A program made the translations under genes and the position numbers. DNA of 64,000 nucleotides from Jatrophihabitans sp. (GTDB lineage Bacteria; Actinomycetota; Actinomycetes; Mycobacteriales; Jatrophihabitantaceae), in contig DASVQQ010000005.1 in assembly GCA_036389035.1 (NCBI GenBank), positions 62,001-126,000 on the forward strand, in the 5' to 3' direction. The notes beneath the pieces were generated by a model. The model was not told the DNA's origin. It did no database searches and was given only the letters and a program-made list of their open reading frames with translations. Shown here one piece after another: positions 9,069 to 17,907 of this stretch (positions are counted from its first letter, which is position 1; each line of letters opens with the position of its first letter).

Positions 9069-9625
9069 CCGGCAAGTGGACGACGACCGCGCTGGCGCTG
9101 GCTGCGACGATGCTGCTGGCCGGCTGCGGCGGTGATGACCCACCGGCCGATGTGCCGTCGACGGTGACAGCCTCGGCCTCGGCGACCGCGCTGGCGGAGG
9201 TCAGCTTCAGCGGGGTCACCCTCGACGACGCCGGTGACCTGACTGCCAAGCCCAAGGTGGCCGCCAGGTCGACGACCACGCCGACGGCCCTGCAGGTCAA
9301 GGATGTGGTGACCGGCACCGGACTCGCAGCGACGCCGACCTCCACCGTCACCGTGCAGTACGTCGGCATTCGCTATGCCGACGGAAAGCAGTTCGACGCC
9401 TCCTGGGATCACGGTGGCGCCACCAGCTTCTCCCTGCGGGAAGTGGTGCCGGGCTTCACGCAGGGCATCGGCGGCGCGCCCGGAACCGAGCCGATGAAGG
9501 TGGGCGGCCGCCGGATCATGATCTTGCCCGCCGTGTTGGGATACGGCCCGACCGGAAGTCAGGACGGCAGCATTCCTCCGAACGCGCCGATCGTGTTCGT
9601 GGTCGATCTGATCGCGGTGAAGTAA
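9065..9625 (+). CDS. FKBP-type peptidyl-prolyl isomerase, lipoprotein
   Basis: A 186-residue secreted folding catalyst. The N-terminus has a positively charged start, a hydrophobic stretch and the lipobox LLAGC, so the mature protein begins with lipidated Cys near residue 20 and sits on the outer face of the membrane. A Ser/Thr/Ala-rich linker leads into one FKBP domain over about residues 75-186, with FDASWD, VVPGFTQGI, GGRRIMILP, LGYG and IPPNAPIVF, the usual active-site landmarks. The start could be GTG 9062 or 9065; 9065 is chosen because it overlaps the stop of the preceding 11-codon ORF and has GGGAG seven bases upstream. Confidence 0.92.
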   Translation: MTGKWTTTALALAATMLLAGCGGDDPPADVPSTVTASASATALAEVSFSGVTLDDAGDLTAKPKVAARSTTTPTALQVKDVVTGTGLAATPTSTVTVQYVGIRYADGKQFDASWDHGGATSFSLREVVPGFTQGIGGAPGTEPMKVGGRRIMILPAVLGYGPTGSQDGSIPPNAPIVFVVDLIAVK

Positions 9626-9654
9626 CCGAGACCGGCGCACGCGCACTTTCCGCC

Positions 9655-9715
9655 GGCCGCCCGTTCCCAGCATCTGTCTGACATAAGATCAGTCAGCAGA
9701 CACTGGGTAACCCCT
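9655..9715. terminator. possible bidirectional hairpin between convergent genes
   Basis: Between the convergent FKBP and DoxX genes, CTGAC and GTCAG pair around a nine-base AT-rich loop, with GTCTG/CAGAC outside. Weak, but it is the only paired structure in the gap. Confidence 0.3.
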
Positions 9716-9729
9716 GTCGGAGAAGGGAA

Positions 9730-10152
9730 TCAGTCCTTCTTCGAGGTGATCGAGTCCAGCACCAGCGAGGAGCCGATCGCGGTCAGCCAGGCGTCCTTGG
9801 CGAACGCCGTGCCGGCCAGCGTGGGCATCAGAGTCTTGTCGTGCATGCCCGGGGTGCGCAGGTACATGCCCAGCAGGGTGAGCGAGTAACCGGTCAGCAG
9901 CATCCCGGCCAGCCTCGCGCCGACCAGTGGCAGCAGCAGCAGGCTTCCGACGGTGATCTCCAGAATCGCCAGGGTCCTGAGCAGGACCGGCGGCGGGACG
10001 CGTTTGAATGCCGGATAGTTCGCGCTGAACACGCCATGGATGGCCTGGGCGAACATGGCGTCGGCCTGGAACTTGACCCGGCCGGAATGCAGGATCAGCG
10101 TACCGGCGGCGACCCGGCCCGGCGCCCGACGGATATTGGCAGGTGAAAACAC
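9730..10152 (-). CDS. DoxX-family membrane protein
   Basis: A 140-residue membrane protein with about four transmembrane helices. It resembles DoxX/DoxD-like proteins through its size and helix pattern, with an N-terminal R-I-x-x-A region and a hydrophobic TLAILEITVGSLLLLP helix. Family members associate with redox stress or quinone chemistry, but many are of unknown role. The start is GTG 10152 rather than TTG 10167 because GGAGG lies seven bases upstream of the GTG. It is convergent with the FKBP gene and divergent from the next oxidoreductase. Confidence 0.8.
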   Translation of the reverse strand: MFSPANIRRAPGRVAAGTLILHSGRVKFQADAMFAQAIHGVFSANYPAFKRVPPPVLLRTLAILEITVGSLLLLPLVGARLAGMLLTGYSLTLLGMYLRTPGMHDKTLMPTLAGTAFAKDAWLTAIGSSLVLDSITSKKD

Positions 10153-10423
10153 AGCAGAGTCCTCCAAGTGGGGTGAGGAAAGTGGTCCTCAGCGTGCCAC
10201 GGAAGGGTCCAGGCGCTGACCGAGTTATTGCTCTCCTCTCGCGGCGCGGGGTTTGCGGATTCTTCTTCAGCGCAAATCTTTCAAGCAATCCCGCGATAAG
10301 TGACGCCCGCGATACTTTCTACACTCGGCTGACCGGGTTTCCCACCGCCTCGCCGCTGCAGACCTCGCCGCGCCGACCACCCGTCGTGCGGCATGCTGGT
10401 GCTTTCGCGCAAACCAGGAGGCT
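10153..10423. other. divergent intergenic region, AT-richer than surroundings
   Basis: This gap holds the GGAGG of the leftward DoxX gene and, toward the right, a lower-GC stretch (about 10255-10330) with GATAAG, GATACT and TACACT elements that could serve as -10 boxes. No reading frame there is supported. Confidence 0.4.
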
Positions 10424-11476
10424 ATGACAGTGGCTACCCGCTCCAGCGAGATCCAGCTGGCCGCTCGACCGCGTGGCGAGCCGGTCGAATCCGATTTTCA
10501 GCTGGTGACCACCGAGGTCGCCGATCCTGGCCCCGGCCAGGTGCTGGTGCGCAACCTGGTGATGTCGGTGGATCCCTACATGCGCGGCCGGATGGACGAC
10601 CTGCCGTCCTACGCGCCACCCTGGCAACTGAATGAAGCGGCCTACGGCGGCGCGGTCGGCGAGGTCGTCGCCTCTGAGGTTCCCGAGCTGCCCGTCGGCT
10701 GCCTGGTCGTGCACGGGCTCGGGTGGCGCGAGTACGCGCTGGTGCCCGCTCGGCACGCTGAGCGGGTCGAACTGGTGGCCGGGCTGTCGTCCTCGAGTTA
10801 CCTCGGCGTGCTGGGGATGCCCGGCCTGACGGCCTACGCCGGGCTGTTCGAGATAGCCGGGTTCAGCGCGGGGGAGTCGGTATTCGTCTCCGCCGCGGCC
10901 GGCGCGGTGGGCAGCCTGGTAGGCCAGTTCGCCCGGCTGCGTGGCGCCTCCCGGGTGGTGGGCAGCGCCGGCTCAGCCGCGAAGGTGCGGTTCGTCACCG
11001 AGGAGCTCGGCTTCGACGCGGCGTTCGACTACCACGACGGACCGGTCCGCGACCTGCTGCGGCAGGTCGCGCCCGACGGAATCGACGTGTATTTCGACAA
11101 CGTCGCGGGCGAGCATCTCGAGGCCGCGCTCTCCCTGCTGTCGGTGCACGGCAGGGTCGCGCTGTGCGGCGCCATCTCGCTCTACAACAGCACCGAGCGG
11201 CCGATCGGCCCGGCCAACCTCGCGCTGGCGATCGGCAAGCGGTTGACCCTGCGCGGGTTCCTGGTCACCGACCATGCCCACCTGCAGCCGGAGTTCCGGG
11301 AGGTGGTCACCGGTTGGCTGACCTCGGGGCAGCTGGTCGTCACCGAAACCGTCGTGGAAGGCCTGGACCAGGCGGTGCCGGCCTTCATCGGCATGTTGCG
11401 GGGCGCCAACACCGGCAAGATGGTCGTCCGGCTGGCGCCGGACCCTGCGGTGAGCGAGGCGCCGATGCCATCTTGA
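10424..11476 (+). CDS. NADP-dependent medium-chain oxidoreductase (PTGR/CurA type)
   Basis: A 350-residue zinc-free MDR enzyme of the leukotriene B4 dehydrogenase / curcumin reductase group, which reduces activated double bonds with NADPH. Landmarks are DPYMRGRM near residue 50, GMPGLTAYAGL near 130, the Rossmann motif SAAAGAVGSLVGQ near 150, and DGIDVYFDNVAGEHLEAAL near 220; all are typical. The ATG has AGGAGG two bases upstream of its CT spacer, a strong site. The physiological substrate cannot be read from the sequence. Confidence 0.9.
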   Translation: MTVATRSSEIQLAARPRGEPVESDFQLVTTEVADPGPGQVLVRNLVMSVDPYMRGRMDDLPSYAPPWQLNEAAYGGAVGEVVASEVPELPVGCLVVHGLGWREYALVPARHAERVELVAGLSSSSYLGVLGMPGLTAYAGLFEIAGFSAGESVFVSAAAGAVGSLVGQFARLRGASRVVGSAGSAAKVRFVTEELGFDAAFDYHDGPVRDLLRQVAPDGIDVYFDNVAGEHLEAALSLLSVHGRVALCGAISLYNSTERPIGPANLALAIGKRLTLRGFLVTDHAHLQPEFREVVTGWLTSGQLVVTETVVEGLDQAVPAFIGMLRGANTGKMVVRLAPDPAVSEAPMPS

Positions 11477-11539
11477 GCCGACCCAATCCGTCACGGCGCG
11501 TCGATCCGAATCTCAGTTAGACCAGTCAGGAGCCAGGAC

Positions 11540-11743
11540 ATGAAAACCCACGCCGCACAACGAAGCAGCTTCACGCTGACCGCCTTCGATCGCTGTGACC
11601 GGTGCTCGGCGCGGGCCGTCGTGGTCACCGTCATGCAGAGCGGCGGCACCCTGCTGTGGTGCGCGCACCATTACGGCCTCAATGAGGCGGCGTTGCGCGC
11701 CGGCTCGGCTGTGGTGGTGCGGGACGAGCGGCCGACCCGCTGA
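11540..11743 (+). CDS. small DUF7455-like zinc-binding protein
   Basis: A 67-residue protein with C-D-R-C (residues 20-23) and a later W-C-A-H-H, spaced as in the small actinobacterial DUF7455 family, so a single zinc site C-x2-C...C-x2-H is likely. The function is unknown. The ATG follows GGAGCCAGGAC. It stands alone, with its stop 8 bases from the convergent universal stress protein gene. Confidence 0.78.
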   Translation: MKTHAAQRSSFTLTAFDRCDRCSARAVVVTVMQSGGTLLWCAHHYGLNEAALRAGSAVVVRDERPTR

Positions 11744-11751
11744 GGGCGCGG

Positions 11752-12183
11752 TCAGCCGCGGACCACCACCACGGGGCAGGAGCCCTGCCGGACGCAGTAC
11801 TCGGCGACCGAGCCGAGCAGCATGCCGGGAAACGCCGCCCGGCCCCGGGCGCCGACCACCAGCAGGGTGGCGCCGTCGGACTGGGTCAGCAGTGCCGGGC
11901 CGGCCGGGCCTTCGACGACGTGCCTGGTCACCGGCACGCTTGCAGCGGCCTGCGAATTCTCGGCCAGCACGCCGTTGATCACCTCGTCGAGGACCTGGCC
12001 GGTCTCCTCGGCCAGGTCCACTCCGGGCGGGATCATGGTCAGGTAGTTGGGCCAGCGCCAGCTCGACACCGCCCGTAGCCCGGCGCCGGTGAGCGCGGCC
12101 TGGGCCAGCGCCCAGCGCGCGGCGTCCCGGCTGCTGTCCGAGCCGTCGACACCGACCACGATCACCCCGGACGGGCTGGTCAT
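11752..12183 (-). CDS. universal stress protein (UspA family)
   Basis: A 143-residue single Usp domain. It begins IVVGVDGSDSS, and near the C-terminus carries GARGRAAFPGMLLGS, the G-x2-G-x9-G-S ATP-binding motif, so the protein probably binds ATP. The ATG at 12183 overlaps the stop of the upstream small membrane protein (ATGA), which decides the start. It is the last gene of a three-gene leftward unit: symporter, small membrane protein, Usp. A role tuned to symporter activity or to the energy state is inference. Confidence 0.9.
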   Translation of the reverse strand: MTSPSGVIVVGVDGSDSSRDAARWALAQAALTGAGLRAVSSWRWPNYLTMIPPGVDLAEETGQVLDEVINGVLAENSQAAASVPVTRHVVEGPAGPALLTQSDGATLLVVGARGRAAFPGMLLGSVAEYCVRQGSCPVVVVRG

Positions 12184-12527
12184 GGCAGGTCCATCGGGCG
12201 CGGCCGGTCCACCGGGTGCGGCTGGTTCACGGGGTGGGGCTCGATCCGCAGCGGGCGCAGCACTCGCCACAACAGGAACAGCAGCCCCAGCGTCAACATC
12301 CCCAGACCCAGCCAGAGATTGATGTTGATGTTGCTGGCCTTCTGCCGGTCGGCTTCGGAGGTGAAGAAGCCGGCCACGGTCAGCATCACCCCGTAGACGA
12401 CGAACAGGCCACCGATCAGCAGCCGGATGTCGAACAGCTTGTACATCGCGGAGCGAGGCACGGCCGGATCAGCTGAGGTGCCAGCCGAACTCGACGCCGC
12501 GCTGGCGCCGGAAACCGGTTCAGACAT
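12180..12527 (-). CDS. small two-helix membrane protein of the symporter operon
   Basis: A 115-residue protein. An Ala/Ser-rich N-terminus leads to two hydrophobic helices (about residues 35-55 and 68-88), and the C-terminal tail ends with HPVNQPHPVDRPRPMD, a short Pro-rich imperfect repeat. It lies 10 bases downstream of the symporter and overlaps the Usp start. It may be an accessory subunit of the transporter; I know of no tested function. Confidence 0.75.
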   Translation of the reverse strand: MSEPVSGASAASSSAGTSADPAVPRSAMYKLFDIRLLIGGLFVVYGVMLTVAGFFTSEADRQKASNININLWLGLGMLTLGLLFLLWRVLRPLRIEPHPVNQPHPVDRPRPMDLP

Positions 12528-12537
12528 GGTGACCCCT

Positions 12538-14220
12538 CTAGAGGAAGATGATGGACAGGACGAGGACGATGCCGAGTGAGGCGGTGGCCAGCAGCTTCGG
12601 CGAGGCCCACCACACCGGTTTGGGCACCGCGTCCGGGTCGGGTGCGTTCGGGTCGTGCACGCCCCACACCAGACCGGCCAGCTCGGCGACCGGTTTGGGC
12701 CGGGTGACCAGGGTGACCGCGACCGTGACCACGGCGTCGGCCACGAACGCGGTGATCGCTCCGTAGAAGTTGAGCATCTGCGCGTTGATGGTCGAGTGGG
12801 TCGGGTCGTACACGCCGCCGGGGTAGAAGTAGGCGATGTTGTAACCGGCGAAGTGCATCACGCCGGCGCCGGCGGTGCCGGCCACCAGCCCCCAGAAGCC
12901 GGCCCAGGGCGTGGTCCGTTTCCAGAACATCGCGATGATGAAGGTCGCGAACAGGGGTGCGTTGAAGTAGGAGAACAGCAACTGGATGTAGTTCATGATG
13001 TTGCTGTAGCCCGAGGCGATGAAGGCGGTGCCGATGCCGACCAGGATGCCGAGGATGGTGACGATCCGCCCCACCTGCAGGTAGTAGGTGTCGCGGCGGC
13101 CCTTGACCACGTAGGTCTGCCAGATGTCATAGGTGAACACGGTGTTGAACGAGCTGACGTTGGCGGCCATGCCTGCCATGAACGCGGCGAGCAGTCCGGC
13201 CAGTGCGATGCCGAGAGCCCCGTTGGGCAGGAACCGGTTCATCAACAGTGGTATGGCGTCGTTGTAGGTGTAATCACTGCCTTCCTGGCCGAGGTTGGGG
13301 ATCAGCACCAGGGCGATCAGGCCGGGCAGGATGGTCAGCGCGGGGATGAAGATCTTCGGGAACGAGCCGATCAGCGGGGTGCGTCGCGCGGCGGACAGGT
13401 CCTTGGCCGACAGCGCGCGCTGGACCTCGGCGAAGTTCGTCGTCCAGTATCCGAACGAGAGCACGAAGCCCAGACCCATCACGATGCCGATCCAGTCACC
13501 GAGCGGGTTGGTCCAGTTCCCGACGTTCGTTCCACCCCAGGTCGAGAAGGCCTCCGGCCCCAGCTCGGTCTGGCTCACCCTGTCCTTCAGACCGCCGTAA
13601 CCGCCCACGTTGTGCAGGCCGATCACCACCAGCGGGATCAGGCCGGCGATGATGACGAAGAACTGCAGCACCTCGTTGTAGATCGCCCCGGACAGCCCGC
13701 CCAGGGTGATGTAGGCCAGCACGAAGAACGCCGACACCATGATGGACACCCAGATCGGCCAGCCGATCAGCGCGTTGACGACCAGCGCCAGGGCGTAGAG
13801 GTTCACGCCGGCGGTCAGCACCGCGGCCGCCGCGAAGCTCAGCGCGTTGAACAGGTGGGTGGCCGGGTTGAACCGCCGCAACAGGAACTCCGGAACCGTG
13901 CGCACCCGGGAGCCGTAGTAGAACGGCATCATCACGATGCCCAGGAACACCATCGCCGGGACGGCGCCGATCCAGTAGAAGTGCAGGGTCGCCATGCCGT
14001 ACTGGGCCCCGTTGGCGGCCATGCCGAGGATCTCGATGGCGCCCAGGTTTGCCGAGATGAAGGCCAGCCCGGTGACCCAGGCAGGCAGCGACCGGCCCGA
14101 AAGCAGGAAGTCCTCGCTGGTGGCGATCGCCCGCCTGGCCATCACCCCGATCCCCACGACCAGGGCGAAGTAGATCGCCAGGATCGTGTAGTCGAACAGG
14201 TTCACATCAAGTCGCAGCAC
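12538..14220 (-). CDS. sodium:solute symporter (SSS family)
   Basis: A 560-residue transporter with about 13 or more transmembrane helices. Family signatures include SEDFLLSGRSLPAWVTGLAF near residue 35, the GLSGAIYNEVLQFF segment near 180, and GYWTTNFAEVQRALSAKD near 265, placing it near the sugar/solute SglT-like branch. The substrate is unknown. GTG 14220 is preceded by GAGAGG with eight-base spacing. A hydrophilic loop of about 40 residues before the last helix (DPNAPDPDAVPKP) is typical of actinobacterial members. First gene of the operon with the small membrane protein and Usp. Confidence 0.92.
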   Translation of the reverse strand: MLRLDVNLFDYTILAIYFALVVGIGVMARRAIATSEDFLLSGRSLPAWVTGLAFISANLGAIEILGMAANGAQYGMATLHFYWIGAVPAMVFLGIVMMPFYYGSRVRTVPEFLLRRFNPATHLFNALSFAAAAVLTAGVNLYALALVVNALIGWPIWVSIMVSAFFVLAYITLGGLSGAIYNEVLQFFVIIAGLIPLVVIGLHNVGGYGGLKDRVSQTELGPEAFSTWGGTNVGNWTNPLGDWIGIVMGLGFVLSFGYWTTNFAEVQRALSAKDLSAARRTPLIGSFPKIFIPALTILPGLIALVLIPNLGQEGSDYTYNDAIPLLMNRFLPNGALGIALAGLLAAFMAGMAANVSSFNTVFTYDIWQTYVVKGRRDTYYLQVGRIVTILGILVGIGTAFIASGYSNIMNYIQLLFSYFNAPLFATFIIAMFWKRTTPWAGFWGLVAGTAGAGVMHFAGYNIAYFYPGGVYDPTHSTINAQMLNFYGAITAFVADAVVTVAVTLVTRPKPVAELAGLVWGVHDPNAPDPDAVPKPVWWASPKLLATASLGIVLVLSIIFL

Positions 14221-14476
14221 AGTGCCGACCTCTCATAGGCGACGCGACCTGGCTGGCGTGCGGCACAGCCCGGATCGGTCCGAGTGAGAGGGTGAGAGGT
14301 CAGCTCTGAGGAACCGGAAGAAGCACCGGCCTTGGCGCGGATCGCCGCATCAGCGCACCCGAACTAGGCTGCCGTTCGAGCCTTCTTCCGAAGCTACTCA
14401 GGCCGTCGGGTTTTGCATAGCGGCACCAGGGTGTTCCAGTCGCACCGGTTTGCGGTGCTCGGGCAGCCCGGCGTCG
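14221..14476. other. intergenic region upstream of the symporter
   Basis: This contains the symporter ribosome site and a perfect nine-base inverted pair CGGAAGAAG (14315-14323) / CTTCTTCCG (14382-14390) separated by 58 bases. The pair could terminate the leftward ligase gene or be a coincidence. No reading frame is supported. Confidence 0.35.
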
Positions 14477-15955
14477 TCAGTCAGACCAGGTGTGCACCGG
14501 CTCGTTGCTGTGCATGTGCTCGACGTAGCGTCCGAGCATCTCGCGCAACGAGTCCCGGCGATCCAGCGGCCGCTTGTCGTCATCGATCTGGTGAAAGGTC
14601 TTGGCCTGCCACTCGGCTCCGTTGAGATGGCTGGTGCAGCGCTGCTCGATGATGCCCAGCAGCCGGTCCCGCACGGCCGGGTCCACCCCCCAGCGATCCA
14701 GGCCCTCATAGGCCATCGGCAGCAGCCGGCGCAGCACCAGCTCGGTGGCCGGCGCCTCGCCCAGGCCGGGCCAGTAGATCTGGGCATCGATGCCGTGCCG
14801 GGCGCCGGCGTAGAAGTTGTCCTGGGCGGCGGCGAAAGAGAGCCTGGTCCAGATCGGGCGGTCCTCCTCGGCGAGCACCCGGAGCAGGCCGTAGTAGAAG
14901 GCTCCGTTGGCCAGGACGTCGACGACGGTCGGCCCGGCCGGCAACACCCGGTTCTCGACCCGCAGGTGCGGCTTGCCGCGAAAGACGTCATAGATCGGCC
15001 GGTTCCAGCGGTAGACGGTGCCGTTGTGCATTCTCAGCTCCTGCAGCCGCGGCGTGTCGCCGCGCGCCAGCACCTCGGCGGGCTCCTCCTCCTCACAGAC
15101 CGGCAGCAGCGCCGGGAAGTAGGTGACGTTCTCTTCGAACTGGTCGAAGATCGAGTTGATCCAGCGCTCGCCGAACCAGACCCGGGGCCGCACACCCTGG
15201 GACTTCAACTCCGCCGGCCGGGTGTCGGTGGCCTGTTCGAACAGCGCGATCCGGGTCTCGCGCCAGAGCTCCTTGCCGAACAGGAACGGTGAGTTGGCAC
15301 CCAGCGCCAGCTGGACGCCGGCGATGCTCTGGGCAGCGTTCCAGTTGTTGGCGTAGGCCTGCGGGCTGACCTGCAGGTGGAACTGCACGCTGGTGCAGGC
15401 GGCCTCGGGCGCGATGGTGTCGGCGTAGGTGGACAACCGCTCGGGGCCGTCGATGGCGATGTGCAGGTCCTCGCCGCGGGCGGCGAAGATCTGCTGGTTC
15501 AGCAGCGCGTAGCGGGCATTGGCGCTGAGCGACTCAGACGTCAGGGCGTCGGCGGTCAGGGTCGGCAGGATGCCGATCATCACGATGTGCGCTCCCTGGC
15601 TGCGCGAGCGCTCCTCGGCGTCGTTCAGGCTGGCCCGCAGCGCCGCCTCCAGCTCCTGCATCGACTGCCCGGCCAGACCCCGCGGCGGGACGTTGATCTC
15701 GATGTTGAACTGGCCGAGCTCGGTCTGGAAGTCGGGGTTGGCGATGGCCTGCAGCACGGCCGCGTTGCGCATCGCCGGGTCGTGGTCGGCGTCGATCAGG
15801 TTGAACTCGATCTCCAGACCGGTCATCGGCCGCTCGAAGTCGAACTTCGACTCGGTCAGCATCCGGGCGAAGACATCAAGGCAGCGCCGGACCTTCTCCC
15901 GGTAGCTCTGCCGGTCCTTCCGGGTGAACTCAATGCTGTCGACGTCGTCACCCAT
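14477..15955 (-). CDS. glutamate-cysteine ligase-like (GCS2) carboxylate-amine ligase
   Basis: A 492-residue member of the glutamine-synthetase-fold carboxylate-amine ligases. MTGLEIEFNLID (about residues 44-55) supplies the first metal-binding Glu pair, QTELGQFNIEINVPP the second acidic set, and RVENRVLPAGPT a phosphate/substrate region. It resembles an actinobacterial GCS2 branch annotated as glutamate-cysteine ligase without a demonstrated substrate. Such enzymes join an amine to a carboxylate with ATP. It is divergent from two esterases and an ATP-grasp ligase, which suggests a shared pathway making and trimming an amide-linked metabolite or peptide. The ATG follows AAGGAGG by nine bases. 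Confidence 0.85.
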   Translation of the reverse strand: MGDDVDSIEFTRKDRQSYREKVRRCLDVFARMLTESKFDFERPMTGLEIEFNLIDADHDPAMRNAAVLQAIANPDFQTELGQFNIEINVPPRGLAGQSMQELEAALRASLNDAEERSRSQGAHIVMIGILPTLTADALTSESLSANARYALLNQQIFAARGEDLHIAIDGPERLSTYADTIAPEAACTSVQFHLQVSPQAYANNWNAAQSIAGVQLALGANSPFLFGKELWRETRIALFEQATDTRPAELKSQGVRPRVWFGERWINSIFDQFEENVTYFPALLPVCEEEEPAEVLARGDTPRLQELRMHNGTVYRWNRPIYDVFRGKPHLRVENRVLPAGPTVVDVLANGAFYYGLLRVLAEEDRPIWTRLSFAAAQDNFYAGARHGIDAQIYWPGLGEAPATELVLRRLLPMAYEGLDRWGVDPAVRDRLLGIIEQRCTSHLNGAEWQAKTFHQIDDDKRPLDRRDSLREMLGRYVEHMHSNEPVHTWSD

Positions 15956-16063
15956 GTCGAGGCGCCTCCTTGCTCGTGTGACCCCGGCTCTGCGCTACCA
16001 GCTTGGCAGAGTGCGCCGGTTCAGGTCGAGGCGACGGTCATCCCGCGAGTGCGCAACTCGCCG

Positions 16064-16080
16064 GCGCCGGCGCTAGGGTC
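16064..16080 (+). promoter_or_regulatory. promoter with palindrome GCGCCGGCGC fused to -10 TAGGGT
   Basis: The -10 TAGGGT (16074-16079) lies just before the esterase start, leaving a leader of at most a few bases. The 17-base block GCGCCGGCGCTAGGGTC recurs identically at 35529-35545 ahead of paaK. The first ten bases are self-complementary. Confidence 0.5.
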
Positions 16081-16087
16081 ACACGTG

Positions 16088-17149
16088 ATGACTACTACCG
16101 CGACCCCGGCCGGCCCGGTCGTCGACGCCGTCGGCGTGACCTTGCGGCTGCACGATCCGCATGCCCGGCTTCGGGGCGTCCGGCTGTCCCAGGACATCCG
16201 GATCCCGGGGGAGCAGCTCGACTTCCGCTACCGGCGGGGCTGGTGGACCTTGCGGGTGCAACGCCCGGCGGTGGATCGGATGGAGTACCTGCTCGAGTTG
16301 CGCCACCACAACGAGGGCCGCGAGACGATCCCCGACCCGGCGAACCCGCTGCGGGTGCCCGGGGCCTTCGGGGACAAGTCGGTGATCGAGTTCCCCGACT
16401 ACCACCGGCCGGGCTGGCTCGACCTGCCGGGCACGCCGGCCGATGTCACCGAGCTGGCGATCAGCAGCCGCGAGATCGGCAGCACGGTCCGCGGCCGGCT
16501 GTGGTCACCCCACGCGCTGCCCGCCGAGCAGCCCGCGCCGCTGCTGGTGGCCCATGACGGGCCGGAGTACGACTCGTTGGCATCGCTGACCCACTTCACC
16601 GGCGCGCTGATCGAGGCCGGCCGGCTGCCGCTGCTGCGGGTGGCGCTGCTGGCGCCGGGGGACCGCAATCGCTGGTACGCGGTCAACCCGGCCTATGCCC
16701 GGGCGCTGGCCGGCGAGGTGCTGCCCGCGCTGGCCGAGCCGGCGCCCAGCACCGTGCGGATCGGCGCCGGCGCCAGCCTGGGCGCGCTGGCGATGCTGCA
16801 CGCCCACCGGCTGTTCCCGGGCTCCTTCGACGGCCTCTTCCTGCAGTCCGGCAGCTTCTTCAGCGTCCAGACCGATGCCCAGGAACGGCGGTTCGCGCGG
16901 TTCGGCCCGGTCACCAGGTTCGTCCGGGAAGTGGTCCAGGCGGTCGCGGATCCGCACCCGCTGCCGGTGAGCATGACCTGCGGGACCATCGAGGAGAACC
17001 TGGCCAACAATCAGGCGATGGCCTCGGCGCTGCGCCGGCTCGGCTATCCGGTGGAATTCCAGGAGGTACGCGACGTGCACAGCTACACGGGCTGGCGTGA
17101 CGCCTTCGACCCGCACCTGGCCGAGTTGATCAAGACGGTGGTGAGCTAG
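16088..17149 (+). CDS. alpha/beta-hydrolase esterase (enterochelin-esterase-like)
   Basis: A 353-residue cytoplasmic hydrolase with an N-terminal beta-sandwich-like part (about residues 1-145, resembling the carbohydrate/siderophore-binding domain of Fes-type esterases) and a C-terminal alpha/beta-hydrolase domain. The nucleophile motif is GAGASLGALAML (G-x-S-x-G), and DVHSYTGWRDAF supplies the likely catalytic His. LLVAHDGPEYD gives the oxyanion-hole region. The ATG at 16088 is chosen; GTG 16085 is in frame and also near the predicted transcription start. The next gene starts on the base after its stop, so the pair is one operon. Confidence 0.85.
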   Translation: MTTTATPAGPVVDAVGVTLRLHDPHARLRGVRLSQDIRIPGEQLDFRYRRGWWTLRVQRPAVDRMEYLLELRHHNEGRETIPDPANPLRVPGAFGDKSVIEFPDYHRPGWLDLPGTPADVTELAISSREIGSTVRGRLWSPHALPAEQPAPLLVAHDGPEYDSLASLTHFTGALIEAGRLPLLRVALLAPGDRNRWYAVNPAYARALAGEVLPALAEPAPSTVRIGAGASLGALAMLHAHRLFPGSFDGLFLQSGSFFSVQTDAQERRFARFGPVTRFVREVVQAVADPHPLPVSMTCGTIEENLANNQAMASALRRLGYPVEFQEVRDVHSYTGWRDAFDPHLAELIKTVVS

Positions 17150-17890
17150 GTGAAGCAGCAGCAGGTCGAGCTGGCCGGAAGCCACTTCAGCGGCAGGGTC
17201 GTGGCGCACGGTCACTACGGGCGTCCGGTGCTGGTCTTCGCCTCGGAGCAGGGCAGCCCTTACGACTTCGAGAACAACGGGATGCTGGGCGCGGTGGCGG
17301 ATCTGGTCGAGGCCGGCCGGGTGAAGTTCTACTGCGTCGACAGCGCCGATGCCTACAGCTGGTCCGACAACAGCCTGCCGACCGAGGAGCGTGCCTGGCG
17401 GCACGGCGGCTACGAGGCCTGGGTGCTGGAGCAGGTGGTGCCGTGGATGTCGCAGGACAGCGGGGGCGCCTCGGAGTTCATCACGCTGGGAGCCAGTCTG
17501 GGCGCCTACCACGCGGCCAACTTCGCGCTCAAGCGGGCCGACCTGTTTCCGCTGGCCATCTGCCTGTCCGGAAACTACGACCCGACCACCTGGCGGTCAT
17601 GGGGCGAACCGGGTGAGCAGACCTACTTCAACAACCCGATGTCCTATGTCGCCAACCTCGAGGGCGATCACCTGGACTGGCTGCGCAGCCGGGTCAACCT
17701 GCTGCTGGTGGTCGGCCAGGGCGCCTGGGAGGTGCACCCCACCCAGTCGCTGCCCAGCGCCCGGGCTTTCGCGGCCCTGCTCGCCTCGAAGGGGATCCCG
17801 CACGAACTGGACCTGTGGGGATTCGACGTACCGCACGACTGGGACTCCTGGCGTGCTCAGCTGGCCCACCACCTGCCGCGATTCTGCTGA
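17150..17890 (+). CDS. second alpha/beta-hydrolase (COG4947-like esterase)
   Basis: A 246-residue single-domain hydrolase. TLGASLGAYHAANFAL carries the nucleophilic Ser in G-x-S-x-G, and DVPHDWDSW near the C-terminus the catalytic His. FASEQGSPYDFENNGM and YCVDSADAYSWSDN are typical of the small esterase group found beside ATP-grasp enzymes. The GTG start directly abuts the TAG of the first esterase with no intervening base. Two different hydrolases in one operon suggest that both ends of a product, or a product and its precursor, are processed; this is inference. Confidence 0.85.
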   Translation: MKQQQVELAGSHFSGRVVAHGHYGRPVLVFASEQGSPYDFENNGMLGAVADLVEAGRVKFYCVDSADAYSWSDNSLPTEERAWRHGGYEAWVLEQVVPWMSQDSGGASEFITLGASLGAYHAANFALKRADLFPLAICLSGNYDPTTWRSWGEPGEQTYFNNPMSYVANLEGDHLDWLRSRVNLLLVVGQGAWEVHPTQSLPSARAFAALLASKGIPHELDLWGFDVPHDWDSWRAQLAHHLPRFC

Positions 17891-17907
17891 AGGAGCATGA
17901 TCTGCCC

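Noticed and set aside
12655..14238. A 527-codon open frame opposite the symporter gene
   Set aside because: Its product is rich in His, Arg, Gly and Asp with no domain; it is the antisense shadow expected in high-GC DNA over a clearly coding symporter.
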